64,000 bases of DNA from Devosia sp. (GTDB taxonomy: Bacteria > Pseudomonadota > Alphaproteobacteria > Rhizobiales > Devosiaceae): contig JADGNE010000073.1 of the NCBI GenBank assembly GCA_015234425.1, positions 1 to 64,000 of the forward strand, given 5' to 3'. Below the pieces are notes generated by a model. It worked only from the letters and a program-made list of their open reading frames with translations. It was not told the origin of the DNA and did no database searches. A program made the position numbers and the translations under genes. Below, in pieces: positions 9,128 through 17,635 of this stretch (the first letter of the stretch is position 1; each line of letters opens with the position of its first letter).

Positions 9128-9682
9128 TTGTTGAATGCCAATGGGCTCCGGAATGTGTTGCGGCACAGCACCCAGAACGAACATGACCGGCTCGACGCCC
9201 TGATCGGCAATTTCTCCGATCTTGCAAGCTATCGCTCCTTTCTCGTTGGCAGCTATCGCTTTCGCAAAAGTCTTGAGGCGACGACCGCGGCCATAGATTT
9301 CTGGCAGGCCGAGCTCCTGCTCGACGAACTGGCGCAGGATCTCGAGGAACTTGGGGGCGACAGCGTCCGGGCGCCCACCGCAGCAGTGTTCGCCAACACG
9401 CCGGCAGAACAGCTGGGCCTGCTCTATGTGCTTGAGGGTTCGGCTTTGGGCGCGCGGCTGCTCGTAAGGCGAACGGAAGCACTCGGGTTGAGCGCGACGC
9501 ATGGTGCGCGCCATCTCGCGATGCAGGTGCGCGATCCGGGGCGGTGGCGACGTTTTCTCGATCTGCTCGAAAGCCAGAAAGATATTGACCTGGCGCTGGC
9601 CGTCCGCGGCGCGCAGACCTGCTTCTCCGCCGCCCTTGCCAATTTCACGGAGGTTCACAGTGAACCCGCCCAATGCGCTTGA
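9128..9682 (+). CDS. bphO: Biliverdin-producing heme oxygenase
   Basis: This 184-residue all-helical protein matches bacterial heme oxygenases: the N-terminal LRHSTQNEHDRLDAL places the proximal heme ligand at His19, and GLLYVLEGSALGARLL is the distal-helix signature with its conserved glycines. It oxidises heme to biliverdin, the chromophore for the bacteriophytochrome encoded immediately downstream and overlapping by 23 bases. The start is a TTG at 9128 preceded by GGAG (9119-9122) at 5-base spacing; no ATG fits the domain. Coupling of bphO and bphP ensures chromophore supply with apoprotein. Confidence 0.9.
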   Translation: MLNANGLRNVLRHSTQNEHDRLDALIGNFSDLASYRSFLVGSYRFRKSLEATTAAIDFWQAELLLDELAQDLEELGGDSVRAPTAAVFANTPAEQLGLLYVLEGSALGARLLVRRTEALGLSATHGARHLAMQVRDPGRWRRFLDLLESQKDIDLALAVRGAQTCFSAALANFTEVHSEPAQCA

Positions 9683-11789
9683 CCTGACCAGCTGCGATCT
9701 CGAGCCGATCCACATTCCCGGCTCCATTCAGCCCTATGGCATCATGCTGGTGGCCGACGCGGCGTCCGGGCGCATCGTCGGATACGCGGGCACCAAGGGT
9801 GTCAGCCCGACCCTGCTCGACAAGCCCCTGCAGGAAATTGTCAGCTGGAGCGTCGAGGCCATTCGATCGGCTCTGCCGCGAACCGGCATCCATGTGCTCG
9901 GTGATGTGACGTTCGATGGCATCCTTCGCGACGCCATCGCCTATGCCAGCGGCGCACATATTGTTGTCGAGCTGACCGAAAAGGTGGAAGGCACCCGGAT
10001 CGACGCGGCGCTGCTGGCCGTGCTCGATACGCTCGACGTGCACCTCGAGCGGGCACAGAACCTGACCGAGCTTGCGGCCGAGGCGGCACGCATTTTCCAG
10101 CGGCTGACCGGTTATGGCCGCGTCATGGTTTACCGGTTCGTCGATGAGGACGCGGGCGTCGTGCTGGGGGAAAGTACCTCCGAGGGCCTTCCCAGCTTCA
10201 TGCATCATCATTTTCCGGCATCCGACATTCCGCGACAGGCCCGCGCGCTCTATGTCCGCAACCGCGTGCGCGTGATCGCCGACGTGCATTACGAGCCAGC
10301 GCCGATCACCAGTGCCAGCTCGGACCTGCGGGAGCTTGATCTCAGCGATTCGACCCTGCGCAGCGTCTCGCCGGTGCACCTGCAATATCTCAAGAACATG
10401 GGGGTGGCCGCCTCGGCCTCCATGTCGATTGTCAAAGACGGCATGCTGTGGGGGCTGATCGCCTGCCACCATCACGAAAAGCGCGAGCTGTCGCTCGACA
10501 CGCGGATCGCCTGCCAGTCCATGGCTTCGAACCTGGCGCGACTGATCAAGGTCCGCGAGGACAACGAGCTCTATCGCGAGCGCGTCCGGCTGCGCAGCCA
10601 GGAGGACGCGATCCTGACACAGCTGGGGCCGGATATTTCCTTGAACCGTCTGTTCGCCCAGTCGGGGGAGGACCTCGCAAAACTGCTCGGCGCCGATGGC
10701 TTTGCAGCCGTGCAGGGCGGCGACCTCTACTGCGCGGGAAAATGTCCGGATGATCCGGCGGTCCGCGCCATGGCGGAGCATGTTCGGGTATCGGCGCTCG
10801 CCAAACCTGTGGCGACACGGCAATTGTCGAAGCAATTTGCGCCGGCGGCGGAATTTACCGAGACGGCGAGCGGGCTGCTCGCGGTCACCATGTCCACCGA
10901 AGTTCCGACAATCCTGATGTGGTACCGGGCCGAGCAGTTGCAGACGGTCAGGTGGGCCGGCAATCCGCACAAGGATGTCACCCATGACCCGAGTGCCAGG
11001 CTGACCCCGCGCAGCTCGTTCGAGGAATGGGCAGAGAGCGTTCAGGGCCGAGCGCGGGACTGGACCCTCGCCGAGACCGAATCGGCCTCGCGGCTGGTGC
11101 GCCTGCTGCTCGAAGCGCGCAACAACAGTCGGATCCGCGAGCTCAACACCGAGCTGACCACAACGCTTCGGGAAAACGAGATTCTGCTCGAGCAGCGCGG
11201 GTTGCTCCTCAAGGAGGTGAACCACCGCGTGCAGAACAGTCTCTCTCTGGTGGGCGCTTTTCTGCGAATGCAGGCACGCGCTGCCACTGAGGAGGTGCGG
11301 ACTGAGCTTGAGGAGGCGCAAAAGCGGCTGCTGGCGGTGTCCCTCGCCCATCGTCGACTCTATCTGGACAATAGTGTCGAGATCATCGACCTGTCGCGCT
11401 ACCTGACCGAGCTCATGGATGAACTGACAAGTTCGCTCGAAGGCGGCTGGCGGGATGCGGTCCAGCTTGACCTGTCGCCAGTTCTGACCGATGCGGCGCG
11501 CGCCGTGTCACTTGGCCTCGTGGCCAATGAGCTGCTCACCAATGCGGTCAAATATGCTTATGAGGGCCGTCCCGGTCCCGTGAACATTCGGCTCGAGCAG
11601 CACCGCGAGACGCTTCGCCTGATCGTTGCGGATCGCGGTCCGGGGATGAACAGCGGCATCGCCGGCACGGGCTTTGGCTCAAAGATGCTGCGGGTGCTGA
11701 TGCATAGCCTCGAAGGATCTCTCGAGTATGAGGACAATCACCCCGGCGTCCGCGCCATCGTGACCGCCGCCATCCGCGGCAATCCGTGA
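9660..11789 (+). CDS. bphP: Bacteriophytochrome histidine kinase (PAS-GAF-PHY-HisKA_2)
   Basis: This is a red/far-red photoreceptor kinase of 709 residues. The GTG at 9660 is supported by GGAGG at 9649-9653 and by placing the chromophore Cys12 in SCDLEPIHIPGSIQPYG, the biliverdin thioether site. The GAF domain has FPASDIPRQARALY and ACHHH; the PHY tongue has the PRSSF motif. The output module is HisKA_2/HWE-like: phospho-acceptor His522 in KEVNHRVQNSL, N box NELLTNAVKYAY and G box DRGPGM. No response regulator is adjacent, so the partner lies elsewhere. It lies downstream of and overlaps bphO. Such pairs in this order control light responses, general stress or photosynthesis; the target here is unknown. 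Confidence 0.95.
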   Translation: MNPPNALDLTSCDLEPIHIPGSIQPYGIMLVADAASGRIVGYAGTKGVSPTLLDKPLQEIVSWSVEAIRSALPRTGIHVLGDVTFDGILRDAIAYASGAHIVVELTEKVEGTRIDAALLAVLDTLDVHLERAQNLTELAAEAARIFQRLTGYGRVMVYRFVDEDAGVVLGESTSEGLPSFMHHHFPASDIPRQARALYVRNRVRVIADVHYEPAPITSASSDLRELDLSDSTLRSVSPVHLQYLKNMGVAASASMSIVKDGMLWGLIACHHHEKRELSLDTRIACQSMASNLARLIKVREDNELYRERVRLRSQEDAILTQLGPDISLNRLFAQSGEDLAKLLGADGFAAVQGGDLYCAGKCPDDPAVRAMAEHVRVSALAKPVATRQLSKQFAPAAEFTETASGLLAVTMSTEVPTILMWYRAEQLQTVRWAGNPHKDVTHDPSARLTPRSSFEEWAESVQGRARDWTLAETESASRLVRLLLEARNNSRIRELNTELTTTLRENEILLEQRGLLLKEVNHRVQNSLSLVGAFLRMQARAATEEVRTELEEAQKRLLAVSLAHRRLYLDNSVEIIDLSRYLTELMDELTSSLEGGWRDAVQLDLSPVLTDAARAVSLGLVANELLTNAVKYAYEGRPGPVNIRLEQHRETLRLIVADRGPGMNSGIAGTGFGSKMLRVLMHSLEGSLEYEDNHPGVRAIVTAAIRGNP

Positions 11790-11847
11790 CGCCAGCGGAA
11801 AGGTACCGACCCAACGGCAAAACTTCAGCAAATGCGGGGGTTTTGGG

Positions 11848-11924
11848 TGGTACCACCTCTCGGGATCGAACCGAGGACCTCTAGATCCACAATCTAGCGC
11901 TCTAACCAACTGAGCTAAGGCGGC
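11848..11924 (-). tRNA. tRNA-His (GTG), CCA encoded, no G-1
   Basis: The reverse complement folds as a 77-nt tRNA: acceptor GCCGCCT with AGGTGGT (two G-U pairs), D-arm TTAGCTCAGTTGGTTAGAGC, anticodon stem-loop CTAGA-TTGTGGA-TCTAG with anticodon GTG, T-arm CTCGG-TTCGATC-CCGAG, then discriminator A and encoded CCA. The base before position 1 is T (complement of 11925) rather than G, and position 73 is A. Most tRNA-His carry G-1 and C73; loss of both is a known trait of a large alphaproteobacterial group. Confidence 0.97.
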
Positions 11925-12234
11925 AAACCAGTTCGGGGGCACGGCGTACTCCCGAAATCGGGCGGAACATAGGTCGAGTTTGCCTGGATGACAAGCACCG
12001 ATTTTCCCCTGTGGACAGTGTGATTGTCGCAGGCGTTTTTCCTCAGAAATATGGGGGTGCATGACCAATCCTTAGGACATGTCTTTTAACCATTGAAGAG
12101 AATGAATCGCGCTGGAGGGTGTGCTGGGCTGGATTCAGCCGGGCCGGCACTATATTTAAGAACACATAAAGAACTTAGGCCCACCGTTTCAATATGGGAC
12201 AGGGCAAACGTATATTGGTCGAACGCGCTGCCTT
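11925..12234. promoter_or_regulatory. Upstream region of the PAS pseudo-kinase with CtrA-like and CcrM sites
   Basis: The 310-bp gap between tRNA-His and the rightward gene holds no recognisable gene. It has TTAACCAT (12086-12093), an exact match to the usual CtrA half-site core, followed by two GANTC methylation sites, GAATC (12104-12108) and GATTC (12132-12136). This combination is typical of cell-cycle-controlled alphaproteobacterial promoters, but the second CtrA half-site at the standard spacing is not clear, so control by CtrA/CcrM is only a suggestion. Confidence 0.4.
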
Positions 12235-14955
12235 ATGGATGAACTCTGGACGACATTGCCCAATGCGCGCCGCGTTCTGCAACATGCACAGGACGCGCGT
12301 CCGGCATGGCTGTGGTCGCAGGATGGCCAGCAGCTGCTCTGGGCCAATGACGCGGCCGGGCTGTTCCTTGCCAAAATAAAGAAGCATGGGCTGACGCGCG
12401 CCGAGCCGGCCGTACCGATCAAGGGACAGATCGCGCGCATCATCCGACTGGGGTCATCCGGCCGCACGAGCCTGGCGCGTATTCAGTTCCGCGCGGGCGA
12501 AAAGCCTGTGTCGGCAACCTGTGCCACGACGCCTCTCGCCTGGGCGAACGACGAAGTCGCGCTGCTGATCGTAGGCGTCGACGCGATCGATTCTGACATT
12601 CTTTCGGCATACCGCGCCGAACAAGGGCCGGTCGACGAGCCGGCGGCAGAGGGTGCAGCCGAACCAGCAGACGCGACCGGGATGGATGCTCTCGCAGCCG
12701 AAATGGTGGCGATCGAGGCAGAAGTGACTGCGGCCGAGGTCAAAGCCGAAACGCAGGCTGAGCCTGAAGCCGAGCCAGAAGCCGAGGTGGTTCCTGAAGC
12801 GGAAGCTGCGGTAGAGGCTGAGGTTGAGCCCGCGGCGGAGCAGTTTGCCGAGGAGTTGGACGAGGCGGAAACGCCAATTGGTGGCGATATTGCCGGCGAC
12901 AATGCCTATGTCCGTGAGCTCCAGAACTGGCAGGATGCCGACGCCGAGACCGCTTACGACGCTGGCTCCAGCGTAGCTGACGTCGCTGAAACAACTGCGC
13001 CTGAAGAAGGCGATGACTTGCCGGCAGTGGAGCCTGAAGCGCAGACCGAAACAGGTGCCGCTCCGGAAGCTATCGCTCCCCTGGAAATTGTTGCGCGGAC
13101 GGAGCTCGCTGTCTCGGCAGAAAATGCGGAACCGGACCGCCGTCTGTTCCGCAGCCTCAGCCAGCTGGTTGATCGGCTTGCCGCCGACGAACAGCTCTAC
13201 ACGCCGCTGACCGAAGCCGATGACGAGGCTCCTGCGCCCGCTGTCGACGTGCCTTCCCCCGAAGGTTTGCCAGAGGTCGCGCCGAGCGTTCTCTACAAGC
13301 TCGTGGGCCGGGGTTTCCGACCCGACGTCGAGACCACGCTTCCAGCCGCCGACGACGTCACGCCGCCTGCCGAGGCCGTTGCGCTCAGCGCCGCTCCGGC
13401 CGATCCGGAAATCGTCGAGCGGGTGTCGCGCTATAATTTTGACGAGCTGTCGCGCATTCTCAATGACAGGGTCGGAGACCGGGTTGGCCAGGGTGAAGTC
13501 ACCCCGACGCCCCCTGCCCCGCCGGCCAATCTGCAGCCTGCCAATGGCGGCGCGCTGGTGAGCATCAGCGGAGAGACCCTGGTGCTGAACCGGTTGCCGC
13601 TCGGGATCCTGGTCTTCCGCGACCAGCAGATCCTGTTCGCCAATCGCGCCATTACCGAGATGATGGGCTACGACAGCGTCGAGAGCCTGCGTCAGGCTGG
13701 CCTTGCCGCCGTGTTCCCGGGATCGGGTTCGGATCAGGAAGCTGGGCCGATCAATCATATCGTGCAGCGCGACGGCACGCTTGTGCCGGTGACGGCGCGT
13801 TTGCAGTCAATGTCCTGGCAGGGTCGTCCGGCGCTGATGCTTTCGGCCAGTTCGACCGAAGTCCGCACAGGGCACGAGGACGCCGTCCGCGCCTTCGCCC
13901 AGGGATTGGCCGAATTGCGTGACGATGGCTTTTTTGAAGCCAGCCGCAGCGGCATGATCAGCAACGCCAACGGGGTGGCGACCGCTCTGCTCGGACAGGG
14001 CAAGTCGATCCTAGGACAGGTGCTGACGAACTATATCAGCGAAGACGAGGCGCTCTCGCTGCGCTCTTTCCTCGAACGGCCAGCGCGCTTTGCCGAAACC
14101 GAGCGTCCCTCGCTTGGCCTGCGCAGTGCCGACGGCCAGTCGGATATCCAGATTTTCACGCAGGGCCAGGCAGGCATCGTCAGCGGCTATTTCGGCTTCG
14201 TGCGTCCGCGCACCGCCATGCCGCGGCAGCTCCTGACCACCCAGACCGATCTCGATCCTGCCCTTCTGGCACGGATCAGCCGGGGCGTTCGCCGACCACT
14301 CAATACGATTATCGGCTTTGCCGAACTGCTGCGCACCGAGAGCTTCGATGCCGAGCGCTTCGACAGCTACGCGCAGGATATTGCGTTGGCGGGCCACGAC
14401 ATCGCCGCGCTGGTGACAGAGCTCGACGATTATGCGCGGCTGCGCGAGGGGCGTTACCTGCCCCAGCGCGCCAGCCTTGATCTGACTGAGCTGCTGGAAA
14501 GCTGCGTGCTGCGCATTCGCAACCAGGCCAATGGCGCCCGGGTGCTGCTGCGCAACGCCATTTCGGAGACCCTGCCCAGGGTCACGGCCGATCGGGCGTC
14601 GCTCACCCAGGCGGTGCTCAATCTTCTGGCCAGTGCCATCGACCAGAGCCCGACGGGCGGCGCAGTGGTGATTTCGGCGCAGCGGCTCGACGATGGCGGG
14701 ATCGCCATCCATGTCCGGGACAGTTCCAACCACGCACTCGACATGGCGGAGCGATTCGTCGTGTTCCGGGATGGCCAGAGCGTGCAGGGGAAATCGCTGA
14801 GCCCGGTGCGTTCGAGCGTCGGACTTGCCCTCACCCGGTCCCTTCTCGCGGTCAACGCGGTGTCCCTGTCAGTCGACCCCGCGGGTCGCAGCGGGGTCCT
14901 GTTCAGCCTCAAAGTGCCGGCAGATCTTGTTGACCACGATACAGACGCTCCATAA
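12235..14955 (+). CDS. Large PAS protein with degenerate histidine-kinase core (pseudo-kinase)
   Basis: This 906-residue cytoplasmic protein has an N-terminal PAS-like segment (PAWLWSQDGQQLLWAND), a long acidic Ala/Glu-rich linker (about 140-300), a PAS domain near 445-545 (LPLGILVFRDQQILFANRAI) and a HisKA/HATPase-like C-terminus. The architecture recalls the PdhS/PleC/DivL-type cell-cycle kinases of this order. Key residues are lost: the H-box reads ISRGVRRPLN with Arg683 where the phospho-accepting His belongs, the N-box reads NLLASAI with Ser800 for the essential Asn, and the G1 box is DSSNH instead of DxGxG. The fold appears intact (HTP-helix, GLALTRSLL), so it may act as a scaffold or allosteric regulator rather than a kinase. 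It is not frameshifted. Confidence 0.8.
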   Translation: MDELWTTLPNARRVLQHAQDARPAWLWSQDGQQLLWANDAAGLFLAKIKKHGLTRAEPAVPIKGQIARIIRLGSSGRTSLARIQFRAGEKPVSATCATTPLAWANDEVALLIVGVDAIDSDILSAYRAEQGPVDEPAAEGAAEPADATGMDALAAEMVAIEAEVTAAEVKAETQAEPEAEPEAEVVPEAEAAVEAEVEPAAEQFAEELDEAETPIGGDIAGDNAYVRELQNWQDADAETAYDAGSSVADVAETTAPEEGDDLPAVEPEAQTETGAAPEAIAPLEIVARTELAVSAENAEPDRRLFRSLSQLVDRLAADEQLYTPLTEADDEAPAPAVDVPSPEGLPEVAPSVLYKLVGRGFRPDVETTLPAADDVTPPAEAVALSAAPADPEIVERVSRYNFDELSRILNDRVGDRVGQGEVTPTPPAPPANLQPANGGALVSISGETLVLNRLPLGILVFRDQQILFANRAITEMMGYDSVESLRQAGLAAVFPGSGSDQEAGPINHIVQRDGTLVPVTARLQSMSWQGRPALMLSASSTEVRTGHEDAVRAFAQGLAELRDDGFFEASRSGMISNANGVATALLGQGKSILGQVLTNYISEDEALSLRSFLERPARFAETERPSLGLRSADGQSDIQIFTQGQAGIVSGYFGFVRPRTAMPRQLLTTQTDLDPALLARISRGVRRPLNTIIGFAELLRTESFDAERFDSYAQDIALAGHDIAALVTELDDYARLREGRYLPQRASLDLTELLESCVLRIRNQANGARVLLRNAISETLPRVTADRASLTQAVLNLLASAIDQSPTGGAVVISAQRLDDGGIAIHVRDSSNHALDMAERFVVFRDGQSVQGKSLSPVRSSVGLALTRSLLAVNAVSLSVDPAGRSGVLFSLKVPADLVDHDTDAP

Positions 14956-15080
14956 AGCGGCTCAATTGTCCCGTTCCGGCGGTGAATTGGGCTTGAGGGA
15001 TAAACTTGCCCTTCAAAGGCCCAATGGGCGAAAAGTTTAATACGCTAGACGGGTGCGCTGAAAAGCCAGTTTGCCTATAC

Positions 15081-15107
15081 CTAGGCCCGAGGTGCGAACG
15101 GGCCTAG
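15081..15107. promoter_or_regulatory. Perfect 8-bp inverted repeat upstream of the ABC importer operon
   Basis: CTAGGCCC (15081-15088) and GGGCCTAG (15100-15107) flank an 11-base spacer. The repeat ends 18 bases before the ATG of the substrate-binding protein and just before its GGGAG ribosome-binding site (about 15114). The position suits either an operator or a 5'-leader hairpin. There is no T tract, so a terminator is unlikely. Confidence 0.5.
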
Positions 15108-15124
15108 CCTTCTGGGAGACCATA

Positions 15125-16603
15125 ATGATATCGACGAAGTCCCTTGCGCTGGCTGCGGCCGGCCTGATGCTGGCCACCGGAATTTCCTACGCACAGTCTA
15201 CCGAGGTGCGGATCGGGGTGGCGCTGGAGCCACCGGCACTCGACCCGACGGCCGGCGCGGCAGAAGCGATCGACGTGGTCGTCTACCAGAATATCTTCGA
15301 GGGCCTCGTGCGCATCGACCAGACCGGCGCTGTGCAGCCCGGGCTGGCGAGCAGCTGGACGATTTCCGACGACGGACTGACTTATCGCTTCAGCCTCGTC
15401 GACGGGGTGACGTTCCATGACGGTACGCCTTTCGACGCGGAAGACGTCAAGTTCACCTTCGACAGGCTGCTGGCCGATGACAGCGTCAATGCGCAGAAGG
15501 CGCTCTACACGCCGATCGAGTCGGTTACGGTCGTCGATGCACAGACGGTGGAGTTCACCCTGTCGCGTCCGGACGGGCTACTGCTGTTCAATCTTGGACG
15601 TGGCGACGCGGTGATCGTTGCCCCGGAGAGCGCCGAGAGCAACGCCAATGAACCGATCGGCACCGGCCCCTTCGCCTTTGTGCAGTGGGATCGCGGCAGC
15701 CGGGTGATTCTCGAGCAGTATGGCCCCTATTGGGGCGAGAAGCCGGCGCTCACCAAGGCAAGCTATGTGTTCATCGGCGACACGGCGACCATGACCAATG
15801 CGCTGCTGGCCGGCGACATTGACGGCACCAATAATTTCGCGCCCGAAGCGCTGGCCGTCTTCGAAGGCAATCCGCAGTTCAACGTGCTGGTCGGTTCCAC
15901 CGAGGGCGAAACCATCTTGGCCACCAACAATGCCAAGGCGCCGTTCGACAAGCTCGAGGTGCGCCAGGCCATGGCCCATGCACTCAACCGCAAGGACATT
16001 ATCGAGGGCGCGACCTATGGCTATGGGGTGCCGATCGGCACGCATTTCGCCCCGCATAACCCTGATTATCTCGACCTGACGAATACCTATCCCTACGACA
16101 CGGCGGCGGCCAAGACCCTCTTGGCGGACGCTGGTTTCCCTGATGGATTCTCGGCGACCCTCAAGCTGCCGCCGCTCAACTACGCGCAGCTTTCGGGCCA
16201 GATCATCGCCAGCGAGTTCGCAACGATCGGCATCAAGCTTGAGCTGATCAACATGGAATGGGCGCCGTGGCTGGAAGATGTCTTTGCCAACAAGGACTTC
16301 GACCTCACCATCATCAGCCATGTGGAACCGTTCGACATTGGCATTTATGCCAATCCCGACTACTACTTCGGCTACAACAACCCCGAAGTTCAGGCGCTGA
16401 ACGAGACGCTCAATGCCACGACCGACGAAGCACAGCGCAAGGTCCTGGCCCAGCAGATCCAGACCATCATCGCCGAGGATGCCGTCAACGGCTATCTGTT
16501 CGAGCTGCCGCAGACTGGCGTGTGGAACGCCAAGCTCGAGGGCATGTGGCAGAATGCGCCGGTCGAAGGCGTGGTACTGCGCGATATCCACTGGGTGCAA
16601 TAA
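15125..16603 (+). CDS. Peptide/nickel-type ABC transporter substrate-binding protein
   Basis: This is the first gene of a four-gene importer. The ATG at 15125 is preceded by GGGAG and gives a clear signal peptide (MISTKSLALAAAGLMLATGISYAQS). The mature ~467-residue protein fits the family 5 (DppA/OppA) binding proteins: EVRIGVALEPPALDPT at the start, NIFEGLVRIDQTGAVQPGLASSWTISDDG, and FHDGTPFDAEDVKFTF, the family's signature. It captures oligopeptides or similar solutes in the periplasm and delivers them to the two permeases downstream. The ligand cannot be named. Confidence 0.93.
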   Translation: MISTKSLALAAAGLMLATGISYAQSTEVRIGVALEPPALDPTAGAAEAIDVVVYQNIFEGLVRIDQTGAVQPGLASSWTISDDGLTYRFSLVDGVTFHDGTPFDAEDVKFTFDRLLADDSVNAQKALYTPIESVTVVDAQTVEFTLSRPDGLLLFNLGRGDAVIVAPESAESNANEPIGTGPFAFVQWDRGSRVILEQYGPYWGEKPALTKASYVFIGDTATMTNALLAGDIDGTNNFAPEALAVFEGNPQFNVLVGSTEGETILATNNAKAPFDKLEVRQAMAHALNRKDIIEGATYGYGVPIGTHFAPHNPDYLDLTNTYPYDTAAAKTLLADAGFPDGFSATLKLPPLNYAQLSGQIIASEFATIGIKLELINMEWAPWLEDVFANKDFDLTIISHVEPFDIGIYANPDYYFGYNNPEVQALNETLNATTDEAQRKVLAQQIQTIIAEDAVNGYLFELPQTGVWNAKLEGMWQNAPVEGVVLRDIHWVQ

Positions 16604-16622
16604 CGCCAGACGCTTTTTCGCG

Positions 16623-16655
16623 GGCCGGGGGGGTGAGTGCACCCCCGGCCTTCTT
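16623..16655 (+). terminator. Strong hairpin between SBP and first permease (attenuator-like)
   Basis: GGCCGGGGG (16623-16631) pairs with CCCCCGGCC (16642-16650) as a perfect 9-bp stem, followed by TTCTTTG. The T run is interrupted, so termination is probably partial. This placement is usual in binding-protein-dependent operons, where it stabilises the SBP message and lowers expression of the membrane and ATPase genes. Confidence 0.7.
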
Positions 16656-16684
16656 TGCAGCCCCACCCCTGCACGAGGTGGCCG

Positions 16685-17635
16685 GTGATCTCCTATTTCG
16701 CAAAGCGGCTCGCTGAGTTCGCGGTGACCCTGCTGATCGCGGCAGTGGTCATTTTCGTGCTGCTCGATCTGCTGCCCGGCGACCCTGCCCGTTTCATCCT
16801 TGGCATTAATGCCAGCGACGATGCGCTGGCGGCGCTGCGCCTGCAGATGGGGCTCGACACCCCTGCCCCGGCGCGCTTTGCCAATTGGGTGTTCGGCATG
16901 CTGCAGGGCGACTTCGGCATGTCGCATACGCAGCGTCAGCCGGTCGCCAAGTTGATCATGGATCGGATGGCGGTGACCATGCCGCTGACCATCTTTGCCA
17001 TGGTGGTGTCGATGGTCATCGGACTGCCGCTCGGCATCATGGCGGCGCGTCGCCGTGGCAAGCCGCTCGACACCGCAGTCATGGTGCTCGCCCAGGGAGC
17101 CCTGGCCATCCCCAATTTCTGGTTCGGCATGCTGCTGACCCTGTTGTTTGCGGTGACGCTGCGCTGGCTGCCCACAGGCGGGTTCATCCCCTGGCACGAG
17201 AATTTCTGGCTGGCCGCACGCGGGCTGATCCTGCCCGGTCTGGCGCTGGCCTTGCCGCAGGCCGCCATTCTCGCCCGCGTCATGCGCACGGCGCTGGTCG
17301 ATGTAGCGAGCCAGGACTATATCCGCACCGCCCGCGCCAAGGGCATGACCTTCGGCGAGGCGATCTGGCGGCATGGCGTGCGCAATGCGCTGCTGCCGGT
17401 GCTGACCATACTCGGCCTCCAGTTCGCCTATCTCATCGCCGGCACGATCATCGTCGAGAATGTGTTCTTCCTGCCCGGGCTCGGACGCCTGATCGCAACC
17501 GCGATTTCGGAGCGGGACCTGACGCTGGTGCGTAGTGCGACCATTGTGCTGGTGCTGGCGGTCAGCCTCACCATGCTGCTGGTGGACCTCGCCTATGGGC
17601 TGGTCGATCCGCGCCTGCGGGAGCGGCGGACATGA
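16685..17635 (+). CDS. ABC transporter permease, DppB type
   Basis: A 316-residue inner-membrane permease of the BinprotTM family. The GTG at 16685 follows GAGG (16675-16678). MISYFAKRLAEFAVTLL is the usual DppB-type first helix, LLPGDPARFILG the conserved loop after it, and the EAA loop (QDYIRTARAKGMTFGEAIWRHGVRNALLPV) contacts the ATPase. Its stop overlaps the next permease start by 4 bases, showing translational coupling. It forms one half of the translocation pore. Confidence 0.93.
   Translation: MISYFAKRLAEFAVTLLIAAVVIFVLLDLLPGDPARFILGINASDDALAALRLQMGLDTPAPARFANWVFGMLQGDFGMSHTQRQPVAKLIMDRMAVTMPLTIFAMVVSMVIGLPLGIMAARRRGKPLDTAVMVLAQGALAIPNFWFGMLLTLLFAVTLRWLPTGGFIPWHENFWLAARGLILPGLALALPQAAILARVMRTALVDVASQDYIRTARAKGMTFGEAIWRHGVRNALLPVLTILGLQFAYLIAGTIIVENVFFLPGLGRLIATAISERDLTLVRSATIVLVLAVSLTMLLVDLAYGLVDPRLRERRT

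Noticed and set aside
16623..16655. Hairpin as a complete operon terminator after the SBP gene
   Set aside because: The T run is broken (TTCTTTG) and the permease and ATPase genes continue in the same operon, so it is read as a partial attenuator.
15578..17374. Long leftward frame (598 codons) opposite the ABC importer genes
   Set aside because: Antisense to two well-supported genes; composition is His/Arg/Gln-rich as expected from a shadow frame in GC-rich DNA.
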